Shown piece after piece: positions 24,608 through 33,247 of a DNA stretch of 64,000 nt. The notes under the pieces were generated by a model, which was given only the letters and a program-made list of their open reading frames with translations, was not told the DNA's origin and searched no databases. The stretch covers positions 310,001 through 374,000 of the forward strand of contig NZ_BOOW01000018.1 in the NCBI RefSeq assembly GCF_016863435.1. Reading direction: 5' to 3'. Each line of letters starts with the position of its first letter. Position 1 is the first letter of the stretch. Both the position numbers and the translations under genes were made by a program. The DNA comes from Sinosporangium siamense (lineage in GTDB: Bacteria; Actinomycetota; Actinomycetes; Streptosporangiales; Streptosporangiaceae).

Positions 24608-25086
24608 CCGGCCAGGACCCGATCCGCATCGAGGCGCGAGCCGAGGTCGAGATCACCGCAGATGCGCGCGACAGGCTGGCCCGCGTCGCCGACCTCCTCA
24701 TCCCGGCCGGCGCCGGGCTGCCGTCGGCCCGTGCCGCCGGCGTGCACAAAGGCCTGCTCGACCAGGTCGCGCGGGCGCGGCCCGACCTCGTCCCGCCGCT
24801 GCTGGACGCCCTCGCCGCGCTCGGCGATGCGCCGGGCCTCGCCCTCGTCGAAGGGCTGGCCACGACGGCGCCAGACGCATACGCGGCCCTCACCCTCGTC
24901 GTCGCCGGCGGCTACGTCATGTCCCCGCAGGTCACAGAGCCGCTGCGGTACACCCCGAACGAGACCGAGATCGTGGACCCCCGCGACACGCTGAACGCGG
25001 TGGCGGAGGGGCTGCTCGACCAGGTCAGGGCCCGCGGCCCGATCTACCGCGTGCCGCCGGACGCGCCGCCGGGACACGGGTCGTGA
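24604..25086 (+). CDS. Small subunit of the GMC oxidoreductase (gluconate 2-dehydrogenase subunit 3-like)
   Basis: A 160-residue protein overlapping the large-subunit stop by 4 bases. It has LARVADLLIPAGAGLPSARA and VAGGYVMSPQVTEPLRYT, which resemble the small subunit that accompanies GMC dehydrogenases of the gluconate 2-dehydrogenase type. Classical small subunits carry a Tat signal and drag the flavoprotein to the membrane; this one has no signal sequence. The similarity is by pattern only, but position and size support it. No cytochrome subunit follows, so the electron acceptor is unknown. Confidence 0.75.
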   Translation: MTGQDPIRIEARAEVEITADARDRLARVADLLIPAGAGLPSARAAGVHKGLLDQVARARPDLVPPLLDALAALGDAPGLALVEGLATTAPDAYAALTLVVAGGYVMSPQVTEPLRYTPNETEIVDPRDTLNAVAEGLLDQVRARGPIYRVPPDAPPGHGS

Positions 25087-25135
25087 AAGGCGCAGGACCG
25101 CATTCTCCCATCCGCCAACCGGAGGTATTGAGCAT

Positions 25136-25990
25136 ATGAGCCGCCAGCGGTATGTCCCGCACTTCCACGACCGGGTCAGGGCCGGTCGCCCCCTTATCGG
25201 CGCCGGAGCCGGCACCGGCCTGTCCGCCAAATGTGCCGAGCAGGCCGGAGTCGACTTCATCGTCATCTACAACGCGGGCCGGTTCCGCATGGCCGGGCGC
25301 GGGTCCATGGCCGGAATGATGCCGTACGGCAACGCCAACGACATCGTCGTGGAGATGTCGGCCGAGGTCCTGCCCGTGGTGAGCGGGACGCCGGTGCTCG
25401 CGGGCGTCTGCGCCACCGACCCCTTCAAGAACATCCCCCTGTTCCTGCGGCAACTGAAGGAGCTCGGCTTCGCCGGGGTGCAGAACTTCCCCTCCGTGTG
25501 CCTGCTGGACGGCAGCGTACGCGCCGATCTGGAGGCCACCGGCTACGGCTTCGACAAGGAGGTGGAAATGGTGCGCACCGCCAGGGAGCAGGACCTGCTC
25601 ACCGCGACGTATGTGCGGACCGAGGAGGAGGCACGGGCCATGGCCGCCGCCGGCGCCGACGTTGTCGTGGCCCATGTCGGGCTGACCGCGGCGGGGCTTA
25701 TCGGCGCCACCTCCGCCATCTCGATCGAGGAGGCGGCGGCCCGCACGCGGGCGATCCACGACGCGGCCAAGTCCGTACGCGACGACGTGTTCGTCGTGTG
25801 CCACGGCGGCCCCATCGCCACCCCGGACGACGCGCAGGAGGTGCTGCGCCGCGCCCCCGGCACGGCGGGCTTCCTCGGCGCCTCCAGCATGGAGCGCATC
25901 CCGGCCGAGACAGCCCTGATCGACACCATGCGCCGCTTCACCGAGCTTTCGCTCGCATCGGATATCGAGGAAACGGAGGTTGTGGCATGA
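25136..25990 (+). CDS. PEP-hydrolase-like TIM-barrel protein (PF09370 family)
   Basis: A 284-residue protein from ATG 25136, with GGAGG 10 bases upstream. LIGAGAGTGLSAKCAEQAGV and IVIYNAGRFRMAGRGSMAGM near the N terminus, then GFAGVQNFPSVCLLDG, are characteristic of the TIM-barrel 'phosphoenolpyruvate hydrolase' family. GTAGFLGASSMERIPAE near the C terminus is the phosphate-binding end of the barrel. The same fold forms the C-terminal half of plant Tm-1, whose N-terminal half matches the product at 21696; here the two halves are separate genes in one operon. Activity in bacteria is unproven. A 49-base gap separates it from the GMC small subunit, and it overlaps the cupin gene by 4 bases. Confidence 0.9.
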   Translation: MSRQRYVPHFHDRVRAGRPLIGAGAGTGLSAKCAEQAGVDFIVIYNAGRFRMAGRGSMAGMMPYGNANDIVVEMSAEVLPVVSGTPVLAGVCATDPFKNIPLFLRQLKELGFAGVQNFPSVCLLDGSVRADLEATGYGFDKEVEMVRTAREQDLLTATYVRTEEEARAMAAAGADVVVAHVGLTAAGLIGATSAISIEEAAARTRAIHDAAKSVRDDVFVVCHGGPIATPDDAQEVLRRAPGTAGFLGASSMERIPAETALIDTMRRFTELSLASDIEETEVVA

Positions 25991-26355
25991 GACTGTTCCG
26001 CGCCACCGACCTGCTGGCGGATCCGACACCTGTGCCCGAGCCGGCGCGCTTCTTCGGCGCGGCGTTCAGCTCCGCGATCCAGTCGGGGACGACCGACAAG
26101 GTCACCACCGCGCTCATCCGGCTGGACCCCGGCTCCCGCGGCCACTGGCACTTCCATGCCGACGGCCAGGTCATCCACGTCCTGCGCGGGACGGGCCTGG
26201 TCGGGCGCAGGGACGCCGAGCCGCTGCAGATCGCGGCCGGCGACACGGTGTGGATCGAGCCCGGAGAAGAGCACTGGCACGGCGCCTCCTCCGAGGGCTT
26301 GGCGCAGTTCGCCTTCTCCTTCGGCCCGATCACCTGGCTGGAGCCGAGCCCGTGA
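25987..26355 (+). CDS. Single-domain cupin
   Basis: A 122-residue protein. The cupin motif GHWHFHADGQVIHVLRGTG supplies the metal-binding His, His and Glu-equivalent positions, and PGEEHWHGASSE gives the last His. Size and compactness fit a single conserved beta-barrel, probably binding a divalent metal. Such cupins act as isomerases, decarboxylases or dioxygenases in catabolic operons. It overlaps both neighbours by 4 bases (ATGA before, GTGA after). Confidence 0.88.
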   Translation: MRLFRATDLLADPTPVPEPARFFGAAFSSAIQSGTTDKVTTALIRLDPGSRGHWHFHADGQVIHVLRGTGLVGRRDAEPLQIAAGDTVWIEPGEEHWHGASSEGLAQFAFSFGPITWLEPSP

Positions 26356-27701
26356 CCGATTCCGGAGCGCCCGCATACGAAGAGGTCGCGCAGGCCTTAC
26401 TCGACGCCGCCGCGCGACCGCTGCCCGAGGACGCGGCGGCAGCGGCGCGAAGGACGCTCTACAACGTCATGGCGGTCGCGCTGGGCGCCGCCGGCTCGCC
26501 CGAGGTGACCCGGCTCGCCACGGCGCTCGCCACCCCGTCAGGCGTGCCCGCGGCGCCCGGGGTGCCCGGCCACGCCGATGCTCCAGGCGCGGCACTGCTG
26601 ACCGGATTCGCCGCGCACCTCGACGACTTCGACGACACCCACCTGGCCACGGTGATCCACCCGGGCGCCGCCGTCCTGGGCGCCGCCTGGTCGGCGGGCT
26701 GGACCGCCGACCAGGCGGGAGAGGGGAGCGGCCTGCTCACCGCCTTCGCGCTCGGCTGCGAGATCCAGCTCCGGCTCGGCCTCGCGGTCACGCCCGACCA
26801 CTACGAGCGCGGCTGGCACATCACCGGCACCTGCGGAGTGATCGGCGCCGCCGTCACCGCGGGCCTGCTAGGCGGGCTGGGACGCGACGCGCTCGCCGGC
26901 GCGCTGCGGCTGGCGTCCCTGCGGACCGTCGGCCACAGGGAGGCGTTCGGCACCGAGGTCAAGCCGTTCCACGCCGGCAAGGCCGCGGCCAACGGGCTGC
27001 TGGCGGCGCAGGAGGCCGAGCTGGGCGCGGAAACCGCTGCGGCGCTGCCCGACCTGGGCCATCTGCTGGTGGCGTTCGCCCCCGGGCACCGGAACCCCTC
27101 CGTGCTGCTCGACGGCTTCGGGAAGCAGTGGGAGGTCGTGGCCAACACATTCAAGCCCTACCCCTGTGGCATCGTCGCCCATCCCGGCATCGACGCCGCC
27201 ATCCTGGCCCACCGCCAGGGCCTGCGGCCGGCCGGCATCGCCCGCGTACGCTACCTGTGCCACCCGCTGGTGCCCGAGCTGATGGGCAGGCTTGACCCGC
27301 GCACCGGGCTCGAAGCCCGCTTCTCGGCCGTGCACGGGGTGGCGGCGGGCCTGACCCGAGGCGCCGGCGGCCTGGCCGAGTTCGCCGACACGGCCATCGC
27401 CGATCCCGAGTTGAGCGGAGTTCGCGCCCGCATCGAACTCTGTCCCGACGAGGCCATGCCCCGCGACGCGGCGGCGTTGGAGATCGAGGCCGTGGACGGC
27501 GCCGTCACGCGGTGGCCCGTCGCCCACGCCCGCGGGAGCCTGCTGCGCCCGCTCACGGACGACGAGCTGATCGGCAAAGCCGAGGCCCTCGCCCCCGGCC
27601 GTGCACGTGCCCTCTGGACCGCCGTTTCGCGGCTGGACCGCGCGGCGACGTCGGCGCAGTCCCTGCTCGAACCCCTGCCCCAGGAGGTGGATGCCCGATG
27701 A
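26352..27701 (+). CDS. MmgE/PrpD-family dehydratase or related enzyme, full length
   Basis: A 449-residue protein from GTG 26352. It contains HLDDFDDTHLATVIHPG, the Asp-Asp-Thr-His motif of the family's active site, and TEVKPFHAGKAAANGLLAA, the conserved Lys-Pro-Phe-His stretch. The length is normal. Relatives are 2-methylcitrate dehydratase, cis-aconitate decarboxylase and iminodisuccinate epimerase; the reaction here cannot be told from the sequence but probably involves a di- or tricarboxylate-like intermediate. A second, half-length relative is encoded directly downstream, overlapping by 4 bases. Confidence 0.9.
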   Translation: MTDSGAPAYEEVAQALLDAAARPLPEDAAAAARRTLYNVMAVALGAAGSPEVTRLATALATPSGVPAAPGVPGHADAPGAALLTGFAAHLDDFDDTHLATVIHPGAAVLGAAWSAGWTADQAGEGSGLLTAFALGCEIQLRLGLAVTPDHYERGWHITGTCGVIGAAVTAGLLGGLGRDALAGALRLASLRTVGHREAFGTEVKPFHAGKAAANGLLAAQEAELGAETAAALPDLGHLLVAFAPGHRNPSVLLDGFGKQWEVVANTFKPYPCGIVAHPGIDAAILAHRQGLRPAGIARVRYLCHPLVPELMGRLDPRTGLEARFSAVHGVAAGLTRGAGGLAEFADTAIADPELSGVRARIELCPDEAMPRDAAALEIEAVDGAVTRWPVAHARGSLLRPLTDDELIGKAEALAPGRARALWTAVSRLDRAATSAQSLLEPLPQEVDAR

Positions 27702-28393
27702 CGGCTGTCACACGCACATTGGCGGCCTTCGCGGCGGAGGCCGTGCCGGGACCCGCCGCGCTGGCCGCGGCGCGGGGTGCGCTGCCGGGGACAGAGGCGC
27801 CCACCAGGTCCGGCGGCGAGGCCGGTCCTGACCGTGCCGCCGCTCACTGGACCGCCTGCGCCGTCGTCCACCACGCCGCCGCCCGCGAAGCCACACCTGG
27901 GCAGGCCGAGCACGCGCTGGCCGTCGGGATCGAGGTGGCGCTCCGCCTGTTCGGCTCGCTCGACGGCCAGGTGGTCGGCGGGTGGGACCCGGTCGGCTCC
28001 GCCGTACGAGTGGGCGCCGCCGCCGCCGCGGCCCGCCTGAACGGGCTCGACGCCGGACACGTGGCGCGAGCCATTGGCATCGCGGCCACCCAGGCGGCCG
28101 GGCTGGCCGTCGTCGAGGGAACGGCGCTCGGCGCCTACCAGCATAAGTACGCCGCAGGTGACGGCCTGCAGGCCGCCCACCTGGCAGGTGCGGGGATGAC
28201 GGCCCCGGAAACCGGACTGGAGGGCCGCCGCGGGCTGTTCGCCCTGCTGGCGCCGGAAGCCGACCCGGCAGGCGTCGTCCAGGAGCTGGGGGAACGCTGG
28301 CTCGTCACCGAGCAGCGTCCCGGCGTGCCCGCGCCGATCGGCGCGGCCCAGTGGGCGGACGCCGTCGCCTACGCCCGGGAGGCCCTCTCATGA
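27698..28393 (+). CDS. Half-length MmgE/PrpD-like protein
   Basis: The 231 residues resemble only the N-terminal helical domain of MmgE/PrpD: ALAVGIEVALRLFGSLDGQV, RLNGLDAGHVARAIGIAATQ and GLAVVEGTALGAYQHKYAAG. The FDDTH and KPFHAGK active-site motifs are missing, and the second domain is absent. The frame is intact and begins and ends in 4-base overlaps, so it is not obviously a dead gene; it may form a hetero-oligomer with the full-length neighbour. Similar two-gene arrangements of MmgE/PrpD exist, but this pairing is inference. Confidence 0.7.
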   Translation: MTAVTRTLAAFAAEAVPGPAALAAARGALPGTEAPTRSGGEAGPDRAAAHWTACAVVHHAAAREATPGQAEHALAVGIEVALRLFGSLDGQVVGGWDPVGSAVRVGAAAAAARLNGLDAGHVARAIGIAATQAAGLAVVEGTALGAYQHKYAAGDGLQAAHLAGAGMTAPETGLEGRRGLFALLAPEADPAGVVQELGERWLVTEQRPGVPAPIGAAQWADAVAYAREALS

Positions 28394-29109
28394 GCGCCGC
28401 CGGGAACGCGGTCGACGCCGTCGTCAACCCTGCCGTGGACGCGCAGGACCTCGCGGAGCGGCTGCGCCCGGACCGCACCGCGCTGATCCTCATCGACCTC
28501 TCCAACGACTTTGTTCACCCACGCGGCAAGGCCGCCGTCGTGGGAGGCAGAGACGTCACCCATGCCCTGCGCATCCTGCCGGCGGCAGCCCGGCTGGCCG
28601 CCGCCGCGCGCGCGGCGGGGGCGGCGGTGATCCACTGCCAGCACACGACCCTGCCGGGCGGTGCCGGGGACTCGCCGGTGTGGCGTGACGCCAGGTCGCG
28701 GGCCAGCTACTCGGCCGAGGACATCTGCCTGGACGGCTCGTGGGGGCAGGCGATCGTGGACGAGCTGGCTCCCGAGCCGGTGGACCACGTGGTCAAGAAG
28801 TACCGCTACGGGGGATTCGCCGGCACCAACCTCGAACTGGTGCTGCGCAGCCTGGGCCGCGACAGCGTCATCTGCTGCGGCGTGTCGACGAACGTCTGCG
28901 TGGACACCACGGCCAGGGAGGCGTTCGCCAGGGAGTTCTACGTGACGATCCCCTCCGACGCCTGCGCCTCCTGGGACATGGACCTGCACGCCGCGGCCCT
29001 GGCCACGGCCGAGCGGCGTTTCGCCCGGGTGGCCGCCGTCGAGGACGTCGTGGCCGCCTGGGCCCGGCGCCAGGGCAACCGATCGCAACCGACGAGGACA
29101 AGCACATGA
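28390..29109 (+). CDS. Isochorismatase-family cysteine hydrolase
   Basis: A 239-residue protein with the complete Asp-Lys-Cys triad: Asp36 in LILIDLSNDF, Lys136 or 137 in VVKKYRYGGF, and Cys170 in GVSTNVCVDTTA with the preceding cis-peptide region. It has a longer N terminus than the pyrazinamidase type, more like RutB (ureidoacrylate amidohydrolase) or maleamate amidase. Such enzymes release ammonia from amides formed by ring cleavage of N-heterocycles. It is cytoplasmic and sits in the middle of the operon with 4-base overlaps at both ends. Confidence 0.9.
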   Translation: MSAAGNAVDAVVNPAVDAQDLAERLRPDRTALILIDLSNDFVHPRGKAAVVGGRDVTHALRILPAAARLAAAARAAGAAVIHCQHTTLPGGAGDSPVWRDARSRASYSAEDICLDGSWGQAIVDELAPEPVDHVVKKYRYGGFAGTNLELVLRSLGRDSVICCGVSTNVCVDTTAREAFAREFYVTIPSDACASWDMDLHAAALATAERRFARVAAVEDVVAAWARRQGNRSQPTRTST

Positions 29110-29408
29110 TCGCAGAACTGCGTTTCTACACCATCACGCCAGGGCACACCCAGGCGCTGCTCGACCAGTTCACCAATACGAGCCTGCCCCTGTTCGCCAA
29201 GCACGGGATCGCGGCCGGCGGTCCTTGGCTCCGCCGGCTGACGAAGGGAGAGCAGCTTGTCTACCTGCTGGAATTCGCCGATGAGGACGACAGGCAGCGG
29301 CGCTGGACCGCTTTTCGCGAGGACCCCGAGTGGCGTGAGGTCGTCGCGTCGGGCGCGGGCCAGGTGCCGCACGTCGCCGGATCCGAGATCGTGGAGCTGA
29401 TCCGATGA
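29106..29408 (+). CDS. NIPSNAP-family small protein
   Basis: A 100-residue ferredoxin-like alpha/beta protein: MIAELRFYTITPGHTQALLD at the start, then LVYLLEFADEDDRQRRWTAF and DPEWREV, the NIPSNAP pattern. The fold dimerises; several catabolic operons use it as a small lyase, isomerase or stabilising factor, but no activity is proven for this type. It is tightly coupled to the amidase-like and aldehyde dehydrogenase genes. Confidence 0.85.
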   Translation: MIAELRFYTITPGHTQALLDQFTNTSLPLFAKHGIAAGGPWLRRLTKGEQLVYLLEFADEDDRQRRWTAFREDPEWREVVASGAGQVPHVAGSEIVELIR

Positions 29409-30925
29409 GCCAGATCACGCTGGAAGGCGTTCGCGCCTACGGCCACCACATCGACGGCGAGCGTGTCGACGGCCCTCCGCTGGAGCGGCGCGACCCCGCC
29501 AGGAACAAGATCGTGGCGACTTGCGCCGCGGGCGGCCGCGCCGAGGTGGACACCGCGGCGAACGCCGCGGCAGTCGCGTTCGCCTCCCCCGTCTGGCGGC
29601 GGATCCCCGCCCAAGGCCGGGCCGAGCTGCTGGAGACGCTGGCCGGCCTGCTCGAACGGGACGCCGACCGCCTCGCCGCGCTCGACTCGCAGGAGGTCGG
29701 CAAGCCGCTGCGGTTCGCCCGCGGTGACATCGCCCTGGGCATCGGCCACGTCCGCCACGCCGCGGCGCTGGCAAGGACGCAGAAGGGCGACTCCTATACC
29801 GGCCTCGCCCCCGGCTACACGGTGCTGGCCACCAGGGAGCCTGTGGGTGTCGTCGGTCTCATCACCCCGTGGAACTTTCCGGCCCTGATCACGCTGCAGA
29901 AGCTGCCGTACGCCATCGCCGCGGGCTGCACCGTGATCGTGAAGCCGTCGGAGTTCACCTGCAGCAGCAGCCTGGAGATCGCGGCGCTGTGCGAGGAGGC
30001 GGGCCTGCCGCCCGGAGTGGTGAACGTGGTGACCGGCACCGGCCCGGACGCCGGGGAGCCGCTGGTCACCCACCCGCTCGTCGCGTACGTGTCCTTCACC
30101 GGCTCGACCCGGGTCGGCCAGGCCGTGATGGCCGCTGCCTCCACCTCGCTCACTCGCCTCGGCCTGGAACTGGGCGGCAAGACGGCCAACGTCGTGTTCG
30201 CCGATGCCGACCTGGACGCCGCAGCCGACGCCGTGGTCTTCGGCGCGTTCGCCAACCAGGGCGAGTCCTGCGTGGCCGGCTCGCGGCTGATCGTTGAGGC
30301 GGCGATCGCCGAGGAGTTCACGGCCACCGTCGTCGCACGGGCGGGCGCGCTACGGGTCGGCATGCCCGACGACCCGCGCAGCGACATCGGCGCGCTGATC
30401 CACCACGAGCACCGCGCCAAGGTGCACGCCGCGGTGCTGGCCGGCACCGCGGCCGGAGGGGAAGTGTTGTCGGGCGGCCGGGCTCCTGACAGTCCCGAGC
30501 TGATGGAGGGCGCCTTCTACGAGCCCACCGTGATCGGCTCGGTCGGCCCGGGGTCGCCGGTCTTCACGACGGAGATCTTCGGCCCCGTGCTGTCGGTGAC
30601 CTCCTTCGGCTCCCCGCAGCAGGCGCTCGCACTGGCCAATGGGACGCCCTATGGCCTGGCGCACTCGGTCTGGACCTCCAACCTGGACCGCGCCTTCGAG
30701 ATGGGCCGCGGTCTGGAGGCAGGCACCGTATGGGTGAACACCACCAGCGACGGCTCCCCCGCCTTGTCGTTCGGTGGTGTCAAGCAGTCGGGGTTCGGGC
30801 GCGAAGGCGGCGAGGAGGGCCTGCGGGAGTTCACCGAGTACAAGACTCTACAGTTCCGGGGCGAACCCCGGCCGAGCCCGTTCCGCGCCCGCGGAGACGA
30901 CAGCACAGGAGAAGATCAGGCATGA
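29405..30925 (+). CDS. NAD(P)-dependent aldehyde dehydrogenase
   Basis: A 506-residue ALDH-superfamily enzyme. It has the cofactor strand GLITPWNFPALI, the glutamate motif LELGGKTANVV, and the catalytic cysteine in NQGESCVAGSR. Later motifs FTTEIFGPVLSV and FGGVKQSGFGREGGEEGL are regular. It oxidises an aldehyde, likely the semialdehyde formed by earlier steps of the operon, to a carboxylate. Four-base overlaps link it to its neighbours. Confidence 0.92.
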   Translation: MSQITLEGVRAYGHHIDGERVDGPPLERRDPARNKIVATCAAGGRAEVDTAANAAAVAFASPVWRRIPAQGRAELLETLAGLLERDADRLAALDSQEVGKPLRFARGDIALGIGHVRHAAALARTQKGDSYTGLAPGYTVLATREPVGVVGLITPWNFPALITLQKLPYAIAAGCTVIVKPSEFTCSSSLEIAALCEEAGLPPGVVNVVTGTGPDAGEPLVTHPLVAYVSFTGSTRVGQAVMAAASTSLTRLGLELGGKTANVVFADADLDAAADAVVFGAFANQGESCVAGSRLIVEAAIAEEFTATVVARAGALRVGMPDDPRSDIGALIHHEHRAKVHAAVLAGTAAGGEVLSGGRAPDSPELMEGAFYEPTVIGSVGPGSPVFTTEIFGPVLSVTSFGSPQQALALANGTPYGLAHSVWTSNLDRAFEMGRGLEAGTVWVNTTSDGSPALSFGGVKQSGFGREGGEEGLREFTEYKTLQFRGEPRPSPFRARGDDSTGEDQA

Positions 30926-31818
30926 CGGAGTCCGTGACAAGGGCCGTCGGATTCATCGGGCTCGGCGCGATGGGACTCGGCATGGCCGCCAATCTCGTCA
31001 AGGCCGGGCACGCGGTCTACGGTTACGACCCCTCAGAGGAGCGGCGGGAGCTTGCCGACGCGGCCGGGATCACCCTGGTCGGCTCGCCGCGTGAGGCGGC
31101 CGAGCGCGCCTCGGACGTGGTGTTCTCCGTGGTCCGCGACGCCGCCCAGACCCAGGCCGTGCTACTGGGCGAACAGGGCGTGGTCCGTGCCGGCGGGCCG
31201 CGGACCGTGGTCGTGGCGAGCACCTTGGACCCGACCACCATGGTCCGCCTGGAGGCGGATCTCGCCAAGCACGGGGTGACCGCCGTCGACACCACCATGT
31301 CGGGCGGTCCCTGGGGCGCGGAGGCGGGCACTCTGACCCTGATGGTGTCGGGCGCCGGGCAGGTCTTCAACCGGCTGCGTCCGCTGCTGGACGTCATCGG
31401 CGCGAATATCTTCCACCTGGGAGAGCGCGTCGGCACCGCGCAGGCCACCAAGCTGGCCGTGCAGCTCACGTTCGGGATCAACATGATGGGGGTGTTCGAG
31501 GCCATCCGGCTGGTCGACGACTACCAGGTGGACGAGGACGCGCTCATGGCCGCGCTGTCGGTGAGCGTCGGCGGTAGCTGGGTCGTGGACAACTGGCGCC
31601 GGGTCAAACCGTGGTGGGAGCACTACCGGGCCGGCGAGGACCTCGACATCCTGCTCAAGGACATGCGGGCGGTGCTGCGCGAGGCCGACGCCGCGGGCTT
31701 CCCGATGCCGGTTACCGCGCTCTCCTTCCAGCTCATGCGGCACGTGTGGCCCGCCTGGGCGGCCCTGAAGGAGTCGGAAGGCGCTGACGACCGGACCTGC
31801 GAAGGCCGCGACGAGTGA
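30922..31818 (+). CDS. 3-hydroxyisobutyrate dehydrogenase-family oxidoreductase
   Basis: A 298-residue beta-hydroxyacid dehydrogenase. The N-terminal Rossmann motif is AVGFIGLGAMGLGMAANLVK, followed by VDTTMSGGPWGAEAGTLTLM, the substrate-binding block, and the family lysine in AQATKLAVQLTFG. It should interconvert a beta-hydroxy acid and its semialdehyde, the natural substrate partner for the adjacent aldehyde dehydrogenase. Overlaps of 4 bases join it to both neighbours. Confidence 0.9.
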   Translation: MTESVTRAVGFIGLGAMGLGMAANLVKAGHAVYGYDPSEERRELADAAGITLVGSPREAAERASDVVFSVVRDAAQTQAVLLGEQGVVRAGGPRTVVVASTLDPTTMVRLEADLAKHGVTAVDTTMSGGPWGAEAGTLTLMVSGAGQVFNRLRPLLDVIGANIFHLGERVGTAQATKLAVQLTFGINMMGVFEAIRLVDDYQVDEDALMAALSVSVGGSWVVDNWRRVKPWWEHYRAGEDLDILLKDMRAVLREADAAGFPMPVTALSFQLMRHVWPAWAALKESEGADDRTCEGRDE

Positions 31819-32759
31819 GCCCGCGCACCGAGGCCGTCAGCCCTGACGGCACCCGCCTGGCCGTCGCGGTGGACGGAGCCGGGCCGCCCCTGCTCTTCCT
31901 GCACGAGGTGGCCGGCGACCTGGACGACTGGGAGCGGCAGGTGGAGCACTTCGCCGGCCGCTACACCTGCGTGCGGTACAACGCCCGCGGCTACCCGCCG
32001 TCGGACGTGCCCACAGGGCCGCATCGCTACGGGCAGCACGCCGCGGTTCAGGACGCCCTGTCCGTGCTGGACTCGCTCGGGATGTCCGCCGCCCACGTCG
32101 TGGGTCTGTCGATGGGCGGCTTCTGCGCGCTGCACCTGGCGCTGGACCACCCCGGCAGGTGCCTCAGCCTGACTGTGGCGGGCGCGGGCTACGGCTCCGC
32201 GCCGCACCAGCGGGCCGGTTTCGCCGAGGAGGCGCGCACCGCGTCCCGGCTGTTCGCGACCGACCCGGTCGCCGCCGCGAGCGCTTACCAGGACGGACCC
32301 ACCCGCCGCCAGTTCAGGCGCAAGGACCACGCCGCGTGGCGGGCGTTCGGCGCGCGGCTGGCCGCCCGCGACCCCGTGGGCATGTCCATGACCTTCGCCG
32401 AGGTGCTGGCCCGCCGCCCTTCTCTGTACGACCTGCGTGACCGCCTGAGCGAGCTTCGCACACCTACGTTGCTCGTCGTCGGCGACGAGGACGACGGCTG
32501 CCTCGACGTCAACGTCATGCTCAAGCGCACGATGCCCGCCGCGGCCCTGCACGTGCTGCCGAACACCGGCCACACCGTCAACCACGAGGAGCCCGAGGCG
32601 TTCAACGCGCTCCTCGATGTCTTCCTGGAGCAGGTCACCGCAGGCCGCTGGCCCTCCAGGGACCCCGCCACGCTCGGCAGGGGGCTGGTCGGAATGGTGA
32701 ACGACACCTCCGCGCCCTCGCCCGCCTCCGTCCGGGCTTCTTCTAAGGAGATCTCATGA
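31815..32759 (+). CDS. Alpha/beta-hydrolase
   Basis: A 314-residue protein from GTG 31815. The oxyanion region is LLFLHEVAGD, the nucleophile elbow VGLSMGGFCALHLAL, the acid is in TLLVVGDEDDGC, and the base His is in LPNTGHTVNHEEP. It looks most like enol-lactone hydrolases, C-C bond hydrolases or RutD-like proteins of catabolic pathways. The C-terminal 40 residues extend beyond the fold and are Pro/Ala-rich. The substrate is unknown. Confidence 0.88.
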   Translation: MSPRTEAVSPDGTRLAVAVDGAGPPLLFLHEVAGDLDDWERQVEHFAGRYTCVRYNARGYPPSDVPTGPHRYGQHAAVQDALSVLDSLGMSAAHVVGLSMGGFCALHLALDHPGRCLSLTVAGAGYGSAPHQRAGFAEEARTASRLFATDPVAAASAYQDGPTRRQFRRKDHAAWRAFGARLAARDPVGMSMTFAEVLARRPSLYDLRDRLSELRTPTLLVVGDEDDGCLDVNVMLKRTMPAAALHVLPNTGHTVNHEEPEAFNALLDVFLEQVTAGRWPSRDPATLGRGLVGMVNDTSAPSPASVRASSKEIS

Positions 32760-33247
32760 CCGAACCCACCCCTTCCGGGCAGCCCGTCGTCCGCCAGCTC
32801 CGGCTCGTGGTCGAGGCCGAGGACTACGAGGCCGCGGTCGCGTTCTACCGCGACGCCCTGGGACTGCCCGAGCAGGCCGCCTTCTCCAGCGGCGACGGCC
32901 GCGTGGCGATCCTGGAGGCGGGCCGGGCGACCCTGGAGATCGCCAACCCGGCGCAGAAGCGGATGATCGACGAGGTCGAGGTCGGCCGCCAGGTCTCCCC
33001 GCGGATCCGGGTCGCCTTCGAGGTGGACGACGCCAAGGCGGCCACCGACCGGCTGCTGTCGTCCGGCGCCACCGAAATCGCGCCGCCCACGGTGACGCCG
33101 TGGCGGTCGCTGAACTCCCGCCTGGACGCGCCCGCCGAACTCCAGATCACGCTGTTCCAGGAACTCCTCCCGCTCGACGAGCGCGAGTCGCTCGGCGGCT
33201 TCGGCACCGACGGCGAGGGCAGGAACGACGCCGATGCCGGATCCTGA
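32756..33247 (+). CDS. VOC-family (glyoxalase/dioxygenase-like) protein
   Basis: A 163-residue protein starting at ATG 32756. QLRLVVEAEDYEAAVAFYRD starts the first beta-alpha-beta-beta-beta module; IRVAFEVDDAKAATDRLLSS starts the second. The fold can hold a metal for isomerase, lyase or dioxygenase activity. First-sphere metal ligands are not obvious, so it may be non-catalytic or a binding protein. Its end overlaps the next gene by 14 bases. Confidence 0.85.
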   Translation: MTEPTPSGQPVVRQLRLVVEAEDYEAAVAFYRDALGLPEQAAFSSGDGRVAILEAGRATLEIANPAQKRMIDEVEVGRQVSPRIRVAFEVDDAKAATDRLLSSGATEIAPPTVTPWRSLNSRLDAPAELQITLFQELLPLDERESLGGFGTDGEGRNDADAGS

